6,872 nt of DNA from Acidobacteriota bacterium (GCA_022574065.1 JACZST010000105.1:1-6872), one strand, 5' to 3'; positions 1 through 6,021 are shown, counted from the stretch's first letter. Translations and numbers: made by a program. Notes: a model not told the origin generated them from the letters alone.

Positions 1-877
1 CGTGTGATACGAGCCGCTCGGCGTCGGCTCCGGTCACGTCGACCTTGACCCGGGAAGCCAGCTCGGACTCGACCCGATCCCTGGCAGAGCCAACGACCGA
101 TCGGAAACGACCCCGGTCGGCAACGGCAGCCTCAACGGCGGCGGCGAAGCCGACGATGCCGGCGACGTTGTGCGTTCCCGATCGCCGGCCAAGCTCCTGG
201 CCACCGCCGTGGATCACCGGCTCCAGCTCGACCCCGTCGCGTACGTACAGACAGCCGACACCCTGCGGGCCACCGATCTTGTGGGCCGACACAGAGATCA
301 TGTCGGCGCCGGTCGCCTCGACGGTGACAGGCAGCGAGGCAAAGGCCTGCACGGCGTCGGTATGGAACAGGACACCCGGTGCGGCGGCTGCGACAGCGTC
401 GGCAACCTCACGTCCCGGCTGGACCACACCGGTCTCGTTGTTTGCGCTCATCACCGAGACCACCGCGGTGTGGTCGCCGACGACGGCGACGATCGCGGCC
501 GGATCGACCCTGCCATCCCCGTCGACACCGACGATGGTGACGGGGTGACCAAGACGCTCGACAAAGCGCGCCGATTCCAACACGGCATCGTGCTCGACGG
601 CCGTCGTCACCACGCCACCACCGGACGCCAAAGCCGAGCCGACGACGGCAAGGTTGTCGGCATCGGTGCCCCCGCCGGTGAACACGATTTCGAGGGGATG
701 GGCGGCGCCGAGGGCCGCCGCGATCCGTTCTCGCGCCTCCTCGATGGCGTCCTTGGCGCGACGAGACACGGCATGAATACCCGAGGGGTTGCCGAAACGG
801 TCACCGAGGTACGGCTGCATCGCGGCGCTGGCTTCGGGACGCATCGGTGTCGTCGCTGCGTTGTCGAGATAGATCAT
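1..877 (-). CDS. Cysteine desulfurase, NifS/IscS type (3' end cut by window edge)
   Basis: A PLP-dependent class V aminotransferase-fold enzyme that takes sulfur from L-cysteine as a persulfide for Fe-S cluster assembly or tRNA thiolation in the cytoplasm. The start fits the family: the protein opens with MIYLDNAATTP, the usual N-terminus. Visible residues are GNPSGIH (29-35), the active-site His96 in AVEHDAV, Asp174 and Gln177 (FHTDAVQ) that hold the PLP ring, the PLP lysine Lys200 in SAHKIGGP, and RRSGT at 231-235. The 292 visible codons are about three quarters of the usual 380-400 residues. The mobile loop with the catalytic Cys should lie past the left edge and cannot be checked. The start is 39 bp after the hydrolase stop, with no clear Shine-Dalgarno. 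Family assignment is firm. Whether it serves Fe-S assembly (IscS/SufS-like) or a tRNA sulfurtransferase such as MnmA depends on genes outside the window. Confidence 0.95.
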   Translation of the reverse strand, partial: MIYLDNAATTPMRPEASAAMQPYLGDRFGNPSGIHAVSRRAKDAIEEARERIAAALGAAHPLEIVFTGGGTDADNLAVVGSALASGGGVVTTAVEHDAVLESARFVERLGHPVTIVGVDGDGRVDPAAIVAVVGDHTAVVSVMSANNETGVVQPGREVADAVAAAAPGVLFHTDAVQAFASLPVTVEATGADMISVSAHKIGGPQGVGCLYVRDGVELEPVIHGGGQELGRRSGTHNVAGIVGFAAAVEAAVADRGRFRSVVGSARDRVESELASRVKVDVTGADAERLVSH

Positions 878-916
878 CGGTGTGTCAGTCTGGCGCGTTC
901 TGAGTCGCAAGTCCGC

Positions 917-2056
917 TCAGCTCTCCCCTGCTACTCGTTGCACGAACGCGACCACGGCCTCCTCGTATTCGGCGACGGCGACGTTCCAGGCGTCGCCGTG
1001 GGTTGCGCCCTCGATACGCAACAGCTCGACCTCACCGGGCCGGGCAGCGACAAACTGCTCCGTGCCGGAGATCGGGGAGATGTCGTCGTCCACGCCGTGG
1101 ATGGCCAACACCGGGACATCGAACTGGTCGGCCCGTGCGATCTGGTCCAACTCCGCCCATTCGATGCCGAACCGAATCCTGGCGAACTGCTTGCCGAGGG
1201 CACCGATCGGAGCGGGGATCCATCCGGTGTTGTGATCGACATAAGCCTCGAAGTCGAACACCGGCGAGTCAAGGATCACGCCACGCACCGCACCGACCCG
1301 TTCGCTTTCGTGGAGCAGCATCGAGATGATCTCGGCGCCGAGGTCGTACCCGTACAGGATGTAGTCGCGAGCCCCCTCTCGTTCGGCGAAAAGGAGTGCG
1401 GCATCGAGGTCGCGCCACTCGGTCAGCCCCCAGGTGCGAAGCCCGGTCGGGCCGGCGGGGGCGCCGACGTCGTCGCGATAGGTGACGACGAGCACAGGGA
1501 AGCCCTCCTCGACCAGCCGGGGAATAATGCGAAGCGACTGGGTGAGTCGATCGGTACCTCGCCCGTGGGCGATGACCACCCAGGTGGAGCGGCGCCCGTC
1601 GATGAACCACACCGGATGCGGCCCGAGCTCCCCGGGCGCCCGTTGGTCCTGGAAGCCGAGTCCGTGGGCAACGGTCGGATCACCGGGGTAGGCATCCACG
1701 TCCACCCGCCCCATATCTCCTGGCTCCACCCCATCGCCGAACGGCGTGGTGTTCCAGATCATCTCGGCTTCACCTGGGCGATCGAGCGAGGTGAGCTGGG
1801 TGTAGCCACCGGCCTCGGTCTCGAACCCCCAGATCCCATCCCGAGACAGCTCTTCGAACGGCGGGAGAACCACCCTCCCCGGCGGTGTGGCAAACACCTC
1901 GGCGCGGTACGGACGGTCATCGGCGGTCGGCACGAGGAACTCCGACCTGATCTGGTTGGCGTGGAGCCAGGCCCAGCCGACAGTGAAGAGCACGCCGATC
2001 ACGACGACCCCAACAGCCGTCCTGCCTACCCACGCGGGAACCTTCACCCTGGCCAT
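917..2056 (-). CDS. Membrane-anchored alpha/beta hydrolase with Asp in the nucleophile elbow
   Basis: A 379-residue protein. A basic N-terminus and a hydrophobic helix (about 12-31) suggest a signal anchor that places the catalytic domain outside the cytoplasm. Residues 32-150 form a lineage-specific N-terminal part I do not recognise. The alpha/beta-hydrolase core follows: HGRG after a beta strand (164-167), a nucleophile elbow at 236-240 reading GYDLG, a likely acid at Asp324 (HGVDD) and the catalytic His353 (GATHGD). The family pattern is G-x-S-x-G, but here Ser is Asp238. The codon is GAC, two substitutions from any Ser codon, so one sequencing error does not explain it. Asp nucleophiles occur in haloalkane dehalogenases and epoxide hydrolases, but the rest does not specially resemble them. 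It could act through Asp or have lost hydrolase activity. No substrate can be named. A GTG at codon 4 is a possible alternative start, and neither start has a clear Shine-Dalgarno. Confidence 0.87.
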   Translation of the reverse strand: MARVKVPAWVGRTAVGVVVIGVLFTVGWAWLHANQIRSEFLVPTADDRPYRAEVFATPPGRVVLPPFEELSRDGIWGFETEAGGYTQLTSLDRPGEAEMIWNTTPFGDGVEPGDMGRVDVDAYPGDPTVAHGLGFQDQRAPGELGPHPVWFIDGRRSTWVVIAHGRGTDRLTQSLRIIPRLVEEGFPVLVVTYRDDVGAPAGPTGLRTWGLTEWRDLDAALLFAEREGARDYILYGYDLGAEIISMLLHESERVGAVRGVILDSPVFDFEAYVDHNTGWIPAPIGALGKQFARIRFGIEWAELDQIARADQFDVPVLAIHGVDDDISPISGTEQFVAARPGEVELLRIEGATHGDAWNVAVAEYEEAVVAFVQRVAGES

Positions 2057-2072
2057 CCCGAGCAGGCTATCC

Positions 2073-2149
2073 GAGCCAGCCTTCAGCCGTCAGTCATCAG
2101 TCATCAGTCATCAGCGATTCTGGCTGAGGACTGTGGACTGTCGACTCAC
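2073..2149. repeat. Intergenic heptamer (7-bp) repeat tract
   Basis: This tract nearly fills the 95-bp gap between the crotonase stop and the hydrolase start. On the plus strand tcatcag occurs three times exactly (2094-2114). It is preceded by the decaying copies ccgtcag (2087-2093), ccttcag (2080-2086) and gagccag (2073-2079). After two unrelated heptamers comes a second series, gactgtg, gactgtc, gactcac (2129-2149). The unit length stays at 7 while the unit sequence changes. A period of 7 could not be tolerated as added repeats in coding DNA, which fits the intergenic position. Function is unknown. It ends 2 bp past the crotonase stop. Confidence 0.85.
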
Positions 2150-2151
2150 GT

Positions 2152-2919
2152 TCAACGCCCTACAAAGCTCGGCTTCTCCTTGGCGAGGAAGGCGGCAATG
2201 CCGATCTTGGCGTCCTCGGTGGAGAAGACCTCGGCAAACACCTCGGCTTCGATTGCCAGACCGTGTTCGAGGGGGACCTCATACCCCTCGCCGACGGCGC
2301 GCTTGACCGCGGCATAGGCCCGGGTGGGTCCTGTGGCGAATCCTTTTGCGGTCGCGGTGGCGACCTCGAGCAGGTCGTCGACGGGAACGACTTCGTCGGC
2401 CAGCCCTATCGCGGCCGCTTCGTCTGCGGTGATGTGACGCCCACTGAGGCACAGCTCCTTGGCGCGCTGGTAGCCGACGATCCGCGTCAGCCGCTGGGTG
2501 CCTCCAGCCCCGGGGATGATACCGAGCAGGATCTCCGGCTGACCGACCTTGGCATCCTCGGCCAGATACCTCAGGTCGGCACCCATCGCCAGTTCGAGGC
2601 CGCCGCCGAGGGCGAAACCGTACACGGCCGCAATCGTTGGTTTCGGCAAGGCTTCGAGGCGTGCGACCGCGGCGGCGAGACCAACAGACTGGCGATCCTC
2701 GGCATTGCCCTCGAGTGCCTCCTCGAACCCTGTGATGTCGGCGCCAACCGAGAAGCGGGGCGAGCCGGTTATGACAACGGCGCGAACTTCGGGATCCTCC
2801 GCCAAGCCGACGGCAGCGTCGATGTCGGCGATGAGCTCGGCATTGAGGGCATTTACCGGCGGCCGGTTCAGCGTGATGGTTGCAACACCGTCGACGACGG
2901 CATAATCGACGTGGGTCAT
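2152..2919 (-). CDS. Enoyl-CoA hydratase/isomerase (crotonase family)
   Basis: A complete 255-residue crotonase-fold protein of normal family length, cytoplasmic. It probably adds water to trans-2-enoyl-CoA in fatty-acid or amino-acid breakdown. The oxyanion-hole segments are FSVGADI (57-62, backbone NH of Ala60) and GGGLEL (105-110, Gly106). Both catalytic glutamates of true hydratases are present with the right 20-residue spacing: Glu109 and Glu129 (GQPEI), followed by GIIPGAGGTQRL. This favours a real hydratase over the isomerase or dehalogenase branches, which lack one or both Glu. The start is set by a strong GGAGG six bases upstream. The gene lies 70 bp behind the MeaB-type GTPase on the same strand, and that neighbour points to acyl-CoA catabolism. 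Chain-length preference and exact pathway cannot be told from sequence. Confidence 0.95.
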   Translation of the reverse strand: MTHVDYAVVDGVATITLNRPPVNALNAELIADIDAAVGLAEDPEVRAVVITGSPRFSVGADITGFEEALEGNAEDRQSVGLAAAVARLEALPKPTIAAVYGFALGGGLELAMGADLRYLAEDAKVGQPEILLGIIPGAGGTQRLTRIVGYQRAKELCLSGRHITADEAAAIGLADEVVPVDDLLEVATATAKGFATGPTRAYAAVKRAVGEGYEVPLEHGLAIEAEVFAEVFSTEDAKIGIAAFLAKEKPSFVGR

Positions 2920-2925
2920 GGCGAG

Positions 2926-2930
2926 CCTCC
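2926..2930 (-). promoter_or_regulatory. Ribosome binding site of the crotonase gene
   Basis: On the minus strand GGAGG stands 6 bases before the ATG at 2919. It is the clearest Shine-Dalgarno in the window and fixes the crotonase start. Confidence 0.85.
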
Positions 2931-2989
2931 AAGGTTGACCAAGACCGCGCAGGCTACAGCTCAGACGAGGGCTGCTCGATCGTCACGAT

Positions 2990-3922
2990 CTAGGACGTTT
3001 CGAACAAACCCCCAGCCACCATCTCGCTCGCCACCGACCACGGATCGACCTGGCGAGCCAACACCCGGTCGAGGATCTCTGGTGCCAATGCCCCGCTGGA
3101 TGTCGCCGTCTGGCGGAGGCTGGCTCTCAACGCCGCCTCGACTTCGGCGAGAACCCGCACCAGACGGCGCTGCTCGCGCTCTCCGGACTCGTCGAGATGG
3201 CTCCGGTGGGCGCCGATCGCGTCCCACAGCTCGGCGAGGCCGGCACCGTCGGTGGCGACGGTTTCGATCACCGGTGGCAACCACGGACGTGCCTGGCCAA
3301 TCTCGAGCGCGCCGATCAGCTCCTTGACCGCCTGTTTCGCTCCCGGCCGGTCGGCCTTGTTGACGACGAACACGTCTCCGACCTCGAGCAGGCCGGCCTT
3401 GGCCGCCTGGATGGAGTCTCCCCAACCCGGGTTCACCACCACAACGACGGTGTCGGCCGACGAAGCGACCTCCACCTCCGCCTGGCCCACCCCCACCGTC
3501 TCGATGAGGATCTCGGAGTAGCCGAGACCATCGAGCAGAGCGACGACCCGCGGCGTCGCCGCCGCGATGCCCCCGAGGTGGCCCCGGTTCGCCATCGATC
3601 TGATATAAACGCCGTCGTCGTCGGTGTGGCGCTGCATCCGCACCCGGTCGCCCAGGATGGCTCCTCCGGTGAACGGGCTGGAAGGGTCGATGGCAACGAC
3701 CGCCACCGGCCCACTCGCACGGGCGTGCTCGATGAGCAGATCCACCAATGTCGACTTGCCAGCACCGGGCGCCCCGGTGATACCGGTGATCCAGGCAGCC
3801 CCTCCGTCCTGGTACACCGCCGCCAGCGTCTTTCTACCCGTTGTGGTGTCATCCTCGACGTCGCTGACCAGACGGCCGAGGGCGCGGCGGTCACCGTTCC
3901 GAGCGTCATCCACAAGAGTCAC
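2990..3922 (-). CDS. meaB: MeaB/ArgK-type G3E P-loop GTPase, methylmalonyl-CoA mutase chaperone
   Basis: A 310-residue cytoplasmic GTPase of the MeaB/ArgK (YgfD) group. Known members bind B12-dependent acyl-CoA mutases, gate delivery of adenosylcobalamin and protect the mutase from inactivation. Sequence marks: Walker A GAPGAGKST (50-58), the group motif DPSSP (79-83), GDRVRMQ (91-97), the conserved IRSMANRGHLGG (107-118), the metal-binding ETVGVGQ (141-147) and the base-recognition NKAD (188-191). A C-terminal helical part (about 245-310) is typical of the dimerisation region. I chose the GTG at 3922: AAGG lies 8 bases upstream, and the protein then has near-normal length (family about 310-330). 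The open frame continues upstream only through the repeat tract. The mutase subunits are not in the window, so the partner (methylmalonyl-CoA, isobutyryl-CoA or ethylmalonyl-CoA mutase) is unknown. Older 'lysine/arginine/ornithine transport kinase' names for this family should be ignored. Confidence 0.93.
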   Translation of the reverse strand: MTLVDDARNGDRRALGRLVSDVEDDTTTGRKTLAAVYQDGGAAWITGITGAPGAGKSTLVDLLIEHARASGPVAVVAIDPSSPFTGGAILGDRVRMQRHTDDDGVYIRSMANRGHLGGIAAATPRVVALLDGLGYSEILIETVGVGQAEVEVASSADTVVVVVNPGWGDSIQAAKAGLLEVGDVFVVNKADRPGAKQAVKELIGALEIGQARPWLPPVIETVATDGAGLAELWDAIGAHRSHLDESGEREQRRLVRVLAEVEAALRASLRQTATSSGALAPEILDRVLARQVDPWSVASEMVAGGLFETS

Positions 3923-3930
3923 GCCAATGA

Positions 3931-3934
3931 CCTT
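3931..3934 (-). promoter_or_regulatory. Ribosome binding site supporting the GTG start of meaB
   Basis: On the minus strand AAGG (within TAAGGT) lies 8 bases before the GTG at 3922. It decides between this start, a further GTG three codons in, and the longer open frame upstream. Confidence 0.55.
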
Positions 3935-3949
3935 ACGGCAGACCGATAT

Positions 3950-4019
3950 CGCGACTCGCGACCCACCGGTTCGGGTCCCGCAAGCTGCGGGGTCCGGCTT
4001 GCGTCTTGCGTCTCGTCTC
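3950..4019. repeat. Second heptamer repeat tract flanking a hairpin
   Basis: This tract lies between the nfu-like stop and the meaB start. On the plus strand ttgcgtc is repeated exactly at 3999-4005 and 4006-4012, then tcgtctc at 4013-4019. On the other side of a hairpin, cgcgact and cgcgacc stand side by side (3950-3963). The period is again 7 bases but the units are unrelated to those at 2073-2149. The last unit overlaps the nfu-like stop codon (4018-4020). Copy numbers are low here, so this tract is less certain than the first and leans on it for interpretation. Confidence 0.6.
3973..3995. terminator. Strong hairpin after the nfu-like gene (possible terminator or mRNA 3' stabiliser)
   Basis: CCCGCA at 3977-3982 pairs with TGCGGG at 3986-3991 around a 3-base loop. 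The stem extends outward by two G-T and two G-C pairs (3973-3976 with 3992-3995), giving 10 pairs. It lies 22 bases past the nfu-like stop and 50 bases before meaB. No T-run follows on either strand, so intrinsic termination is doubtful. An alternative is an mRNA end protector or a chance product of the GC-rich repeat tract. Confidence 0.4.
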
Positions 4020-4314
4020 AGATAGCTTCGACGGTGGTGACCCCTGGTACACGGTCGCGGAGAATCCGCTCGATCCCCGCGGTGAGGGTCATCGTCGACA
4101 ACGGGCAGCCGCCGCAGGCCCCGACGAGTTGGATGGTGACCTTGCCCGATTCGGCTCCGAGCAGGATGAGGTCGCCGCCATCGGCCTGGAGAGCAGGCCG
4201 GATGTACTCCAGCGTGGACTCGAGCACCTCGAGATCGATGTCGCCGCCGAAGCCGACTTCGGGCTTGTCGGTTGGCGAGGCAATCTCGATGACGTTTTCC
4301 TGCTCGGTGGTCAT
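4018..4314 (-). CDS. NifU C-terminal-domain (Nfu-type) Fe-S cluster carrier
   Basis: A 98-residue cytoplasmic protein that is essentially one NifU C-terminal domain with a short acidic lead. Proteins of this kind carry a 4Fe-4S cluster, bridged between two subunits, to apo-enzymes. Marks: LEYIRPALQADGGD (35-48) and the cluster-binding pair Cys67-x2-Cys70 in GACGGCPLS, followed by a helix ending in VPGVTTVEAI. It has no A-type N-terminal domain as in E. coli NfuA and no IscU-type scaffold domain. The ATG at 4314 begins 41 bp after the spoIID-like stop, with no good Shine-Dalgarno. A weak TTGCAA and TACCTT pair in that gap could be a promoter, but I would not rely on it. The cysteine desulfurase 3 kb downstream on the same strand may supply sulfur to the same pathway. 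Confidence 0.92.
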   Translation of the reverse strand: MTTEQENVIEIASPTDKPEVGFGGDIDLEVLESTLEYIRPALQADGGDLILLGAESGKVTIQLVGACGGCPLSTMTLTAGIERILRDRVPGVTTVEAI

Positions 4315-4355
4315 GTGGACAAGGTAAACGCCTCGCCGCCGCTATTGCAACGACT

Positions 4356-5675
4356 TCAGATCGCGATCGGTCTGCGTCCTGGATCGGGTGGCGCCGGAGA
4401 GCCAAAAGAAGGCGCCAAAACGAGCTCACCGTCATGGATATACACCGACCAGATACCTCCGGCGATGGGCCCGACCGGTAGCCCATCCGCCACCAGCTCA
4501 AACCGCCCAGACGCCGACACCGTCACGCTGTTCAATTCCCAGCCGAGCCCAACCACCACCGAGTCTGGTAGATGCGACCCGGCGTCCTCTGGGATCAACC
4601 CTCCGTAGTAGTGCGCCAGGATCTCCCGGTAGTCGGCTCCATCCTGCGCCATGGCGAGTGCGCCGTACTGACTCATCCCGAGGTTGTGGCCCCAGCCTTC
4701 CCCAACGAAGGAGACCGAGCCCACCCGGGTTGCGTCCTCGGGCAACAGGTAGTCGAGCACTCCCTCGGGAAAGTCGCGCCGCGCGGTGTACGACACGGCG
4801 AAGTTGTAGGAGGGAAGCGCCTGAGGTAGGCGCTTCCCATCGGTACGCGTGCCTGGGAGCAGTTCCGGATACAGGTCTGAGCCCTGCCGGTTCATCGCTC
4901 CCTTGATCTCGCTCGCCAGCACGGTGGTGGCTCCCCCGGTAGTCGTGATCCGAACCGTTGCTCGCCCTTCCCCCTCGGGGAGCACGACATGGACGAGGTC
5001 GAGCAGCTCGCCACCGACATCGTGACCATCTGCGCTGAGGATGTCGACGAAAGCGTGGGACGGCACCTGGACCTCCCACGAGGCGTACGGCGACACGCCC
5101 TCCTCGGGTGAGTCGACGGGCTGGAGATAGGGAAGCGGCGTGCCGCCCCAGACATCCTGAACGGCCATAGTGCGCGACCCAGCGCTCGATGAGTACACGG
5201 CGAGGATCGGCTGCCCGTCGTAGGTGAGGATCTCGCCGCCGGTGCGTTCGACGGCGGCGACCCAGCGCTCCCCGCCGGGCTCGTCGAGATAGCCGATCCC
5301 CGCGTACACCTGGCAGGCGCTGGAGGCACAGATGTCGAAGCCATGCTCTTTCCCGAGCGCCGAGCGTCCGTTGCGCAGCGTGTTGGCCAGGTAGGTGCGG
5401 GCGGCGACGACCTGGGCGGCCAGCGTATCCTGCGGCCACCCGAAGGGCACCTCCTTGATCCCAGTCAGGTAGCGATCCACCGTTGTCACCTCGGTGAGGG
5501 CGAGACCGCCAGGAGATCCGGTGATGGTGAGTGCGCCGACGTAGGTACGCCCGTTCACCTCGAACTCGGTGCCGTCCGCAGGGATCAGCGTCACCGAGTC
5601 CTCCGCAGCGAGCACCGGCATGGCGCCGAGGACAATGCCAAGCGCGAGGATCAAAGATGCCAGCAGGCGGATCAT
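4356..5675 (-). CDS. SpoIID/LytB-domain protein, secreted peptidoglycan lytic enzyme
   Basis: A 439-residue exported protein. Residues 1-24 form a signal peptide (MIRLL, a Leu/Ile-rich core, then a likely cut after VLAA). The SpoIID domain fills about 40-360. It holds the stretch around KEVPFGWP with the expected catalytic Glu75, then QVVAARTY (88-95), FDICASSACQVY (113-124), SSSAGSRT (162-169) and the terminal signature GWGHNLGMSQYGA (327-339), ending near HYYGGLIP. Known SpoIID proteins are lytic transglycosylases that cut glycan strands stripped of stem peptides, acting outside the membrane. About 75 residues follow the domain and are not recognised. I chose ATG 5675 because it opens directly onto the signal peptide and has GGGAG 7 bases upstream. 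A frame start at 5750 would lie inside murA and hide the signal peptide. It lies 13 bp behind the murA stop, so the two were probably co-transcribed. The domain also occurs in bacteria that make no spores. Confidence 0.93.
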   Translation of the reverse strand: MIRLLASLILALGIVLGAMPVLAAEDSVTLIPADGTEFEVNGRTYVGALTITGSPGGLALTEVTTVDRYLTGIKEVPFGWPQDTLAAQVVAARTYLANTLRNGRSALGKEHGFDICASSACQVYAGIGYLDEPGGERWVAAVERTGGEILTYDGQPILAVYSSSAGSRTMAVQDVWGGTPLPYLQPVDSPEEGVSPYASWEVQVPSHAFVDILSADGHDVGGELLDLVHVVLPEGEGRATVRITTTGGATTVLASEIKGAMNRQGSDLYPELLPGTRTDGKRLPQALPSYNFAVSYTARRDFPEGVLDYLLPEDATRVGSVSFVGEGWGHNLGMSQYGALAMAQDGADYREILAHYYGGLIPEDAGSHLPDSVVVGLGWELNSVTVSASGRFELVADGLPVGPIAGGIWSVYIHDGELVLAPSFGSPAPPDPGRRPIAI

Positions 5676-5682
5676 CACCGGT

Positions 5683-5687
5683 CTCCC
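5683..5687 (-). promoter_or_regulatory. Ribosome binding site of the spoIID-like gene
   Basis: On the minus strand GGGAG lies 7 bases before the ATG at 5675, inside the 13-bp gap after the murA stop. It supports the short start and translation from a murA-spoIID transcript. Confidence 0.65.
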
Positions 5688-5688
5688 G

Positions 5689-5916
5689 CTACACGCGCCG
5701 AATGTCGGCTCCGAGAGTTTGCAGCTTCTCGACGAAGCCGTCGTAGCCACGGTCGACGTGGTGGGCTCCGACGATGGTGGTGGTGCCGTCCGCGCGAAGG
5801 GCCGCGATCGTCAATGCGGCGGCAGCCCGAATGTCGCACCCATCGACCTCACACCCGCTGAGGTCATCGACCCCCTTGACGATGATGGAATCGCAGAACT
5901 CAAGGTGGCGTGGCAA
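5689..5916 (-). pseudogene. murA: murA 3' remnant (UDP-GlcNAc 1-carboxyvinyltransferase C-terminus)
   Basis: The open frame holds only the last 70 or so residues of MurA, the cytoplasmic enzyme that adds enolpyruvate to UDP-N-acetylglucosamine in the first committed step of peptidoglycan synthesis. It matches the family C-terminus closely: GVDDLSG, then DIRAAAAL and HHVDRGYDGF, ending LGADIRRV. The Arg in DIR and the Arg in DRGY correspond to the conserved substrate-binding arginines near the end of MurA. Full-length MurA is about 420 residues, so some 350 are absent. Going upstream, recognisable similarity fades near 5905 and an in-frame TGA stands at 5917-5919, followed by lower-GC sequence with no MurA character. 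The first codon of the open frame is a TTG with no ribosome binding site, so this is not a separate small gene. The 5' part was lost by insertion, deletion or rearrangement, or the assembly is chimeric at this point. The downstream spoIID-like gene is intact. Confidence 0.85.
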
Positions 5917-6009
5917 TCAAGACTTGTGCCTTCCAAGTCGAATGCCGAACAAGACCAAATGTGGGAGCAGACGAAGGAGAAGAAGACCGAGATAGCTGCG
6001 TTAGCCTAG
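5905..6009 (+). other. Short plus-strand reading-frame tail, possibly the broken 3' end of a gene
   Basis: From about 5905 to the TAG at 6007-6009 the plus strand reads as a plausible charged protein end (VPSKSNAEQD, then WEQTKEKKTE, then IAALA). In this frame everything further left is the antisense of murA, so only this tail could be real. It stops 12 bases before the stop of the next gene, which comes from the other side, so the two converge. GTG 5905 has no ribosome binding site. It could be the C-terminus of a gene whose 5' part was lost at the same break that cut murA, or chance. No family is recognised. Confidence 0.25.
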
Positions 6010-6021
6010 TTCATCAAGAAC

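Noticed and set aside
2087..2114. A CRISPR-like array or direct-repeat origin (iteron) at the tcatcag repeats
   Set aside because: The units are 7 bp with no spacers, too short and too degenerate for CRISPR. There is no replication gene and no AT-rich stretch beside them.
170..2317. A 715-codon plus-strand open frame
   Set aside because: It runs antisense to the cysteine desulfurase and hydrolase genes, both of which show clear family motifs on the minus strand, and through the repeat-filled gap. Long antisense frames are expected in GC-rich codon bias, and its translation resembles no protein.
2978..2990. Perfect inverted repeat GATCGT-C-ACGATC touching the meaB stop
   Set aside because: A one-base centre cannot form a loop, and short GATC-centred palindromes are common in such DNA. 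It could be an operator, but there is no second copy or regulator to support that.
2263..4327. Two long plus-strand open frames (2263-3327 and 3197-4327)
   Set aside because: They are antisense shadows of the crotonase, meaB and nfu-like genes. Their products are low-complexity Arg, Gly and Asp strings without motifs.
4359..4368. Perfect palindrome GATCGCGATC at the end of the spoIID-like gene
   Set aside because: It is only 10 bp, lies within coding sequence and its stop, and is expected by chance in GC-rich DNA. No T-run follows that would suggest a terminator.
3923..4501. Upstream extension of the meaB frame to 4501
   Set aside because: The extra part crosses the repeat tract, the nfu-like gene and the end of the spoIID-like gene, and has no MeaB similarity. 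The GTG at 3922 has a Shine-Dalgarno and gives a normal length.
4498..5439. A 313-codon minus-strand frame inside the spoIID-like gene
   Set aside because: It is an Arg-rich out-of-frame reading of the same DNA. The correct frame has the signal peptide and all SpoIID motifs.
4356..5675. Reading the SpoIID gene as evidence of sporulation
   Set aside because: The SpoIID/LytB domain is widespread in bacteria that do not sporulate, and no other sporulation gene is in the window.
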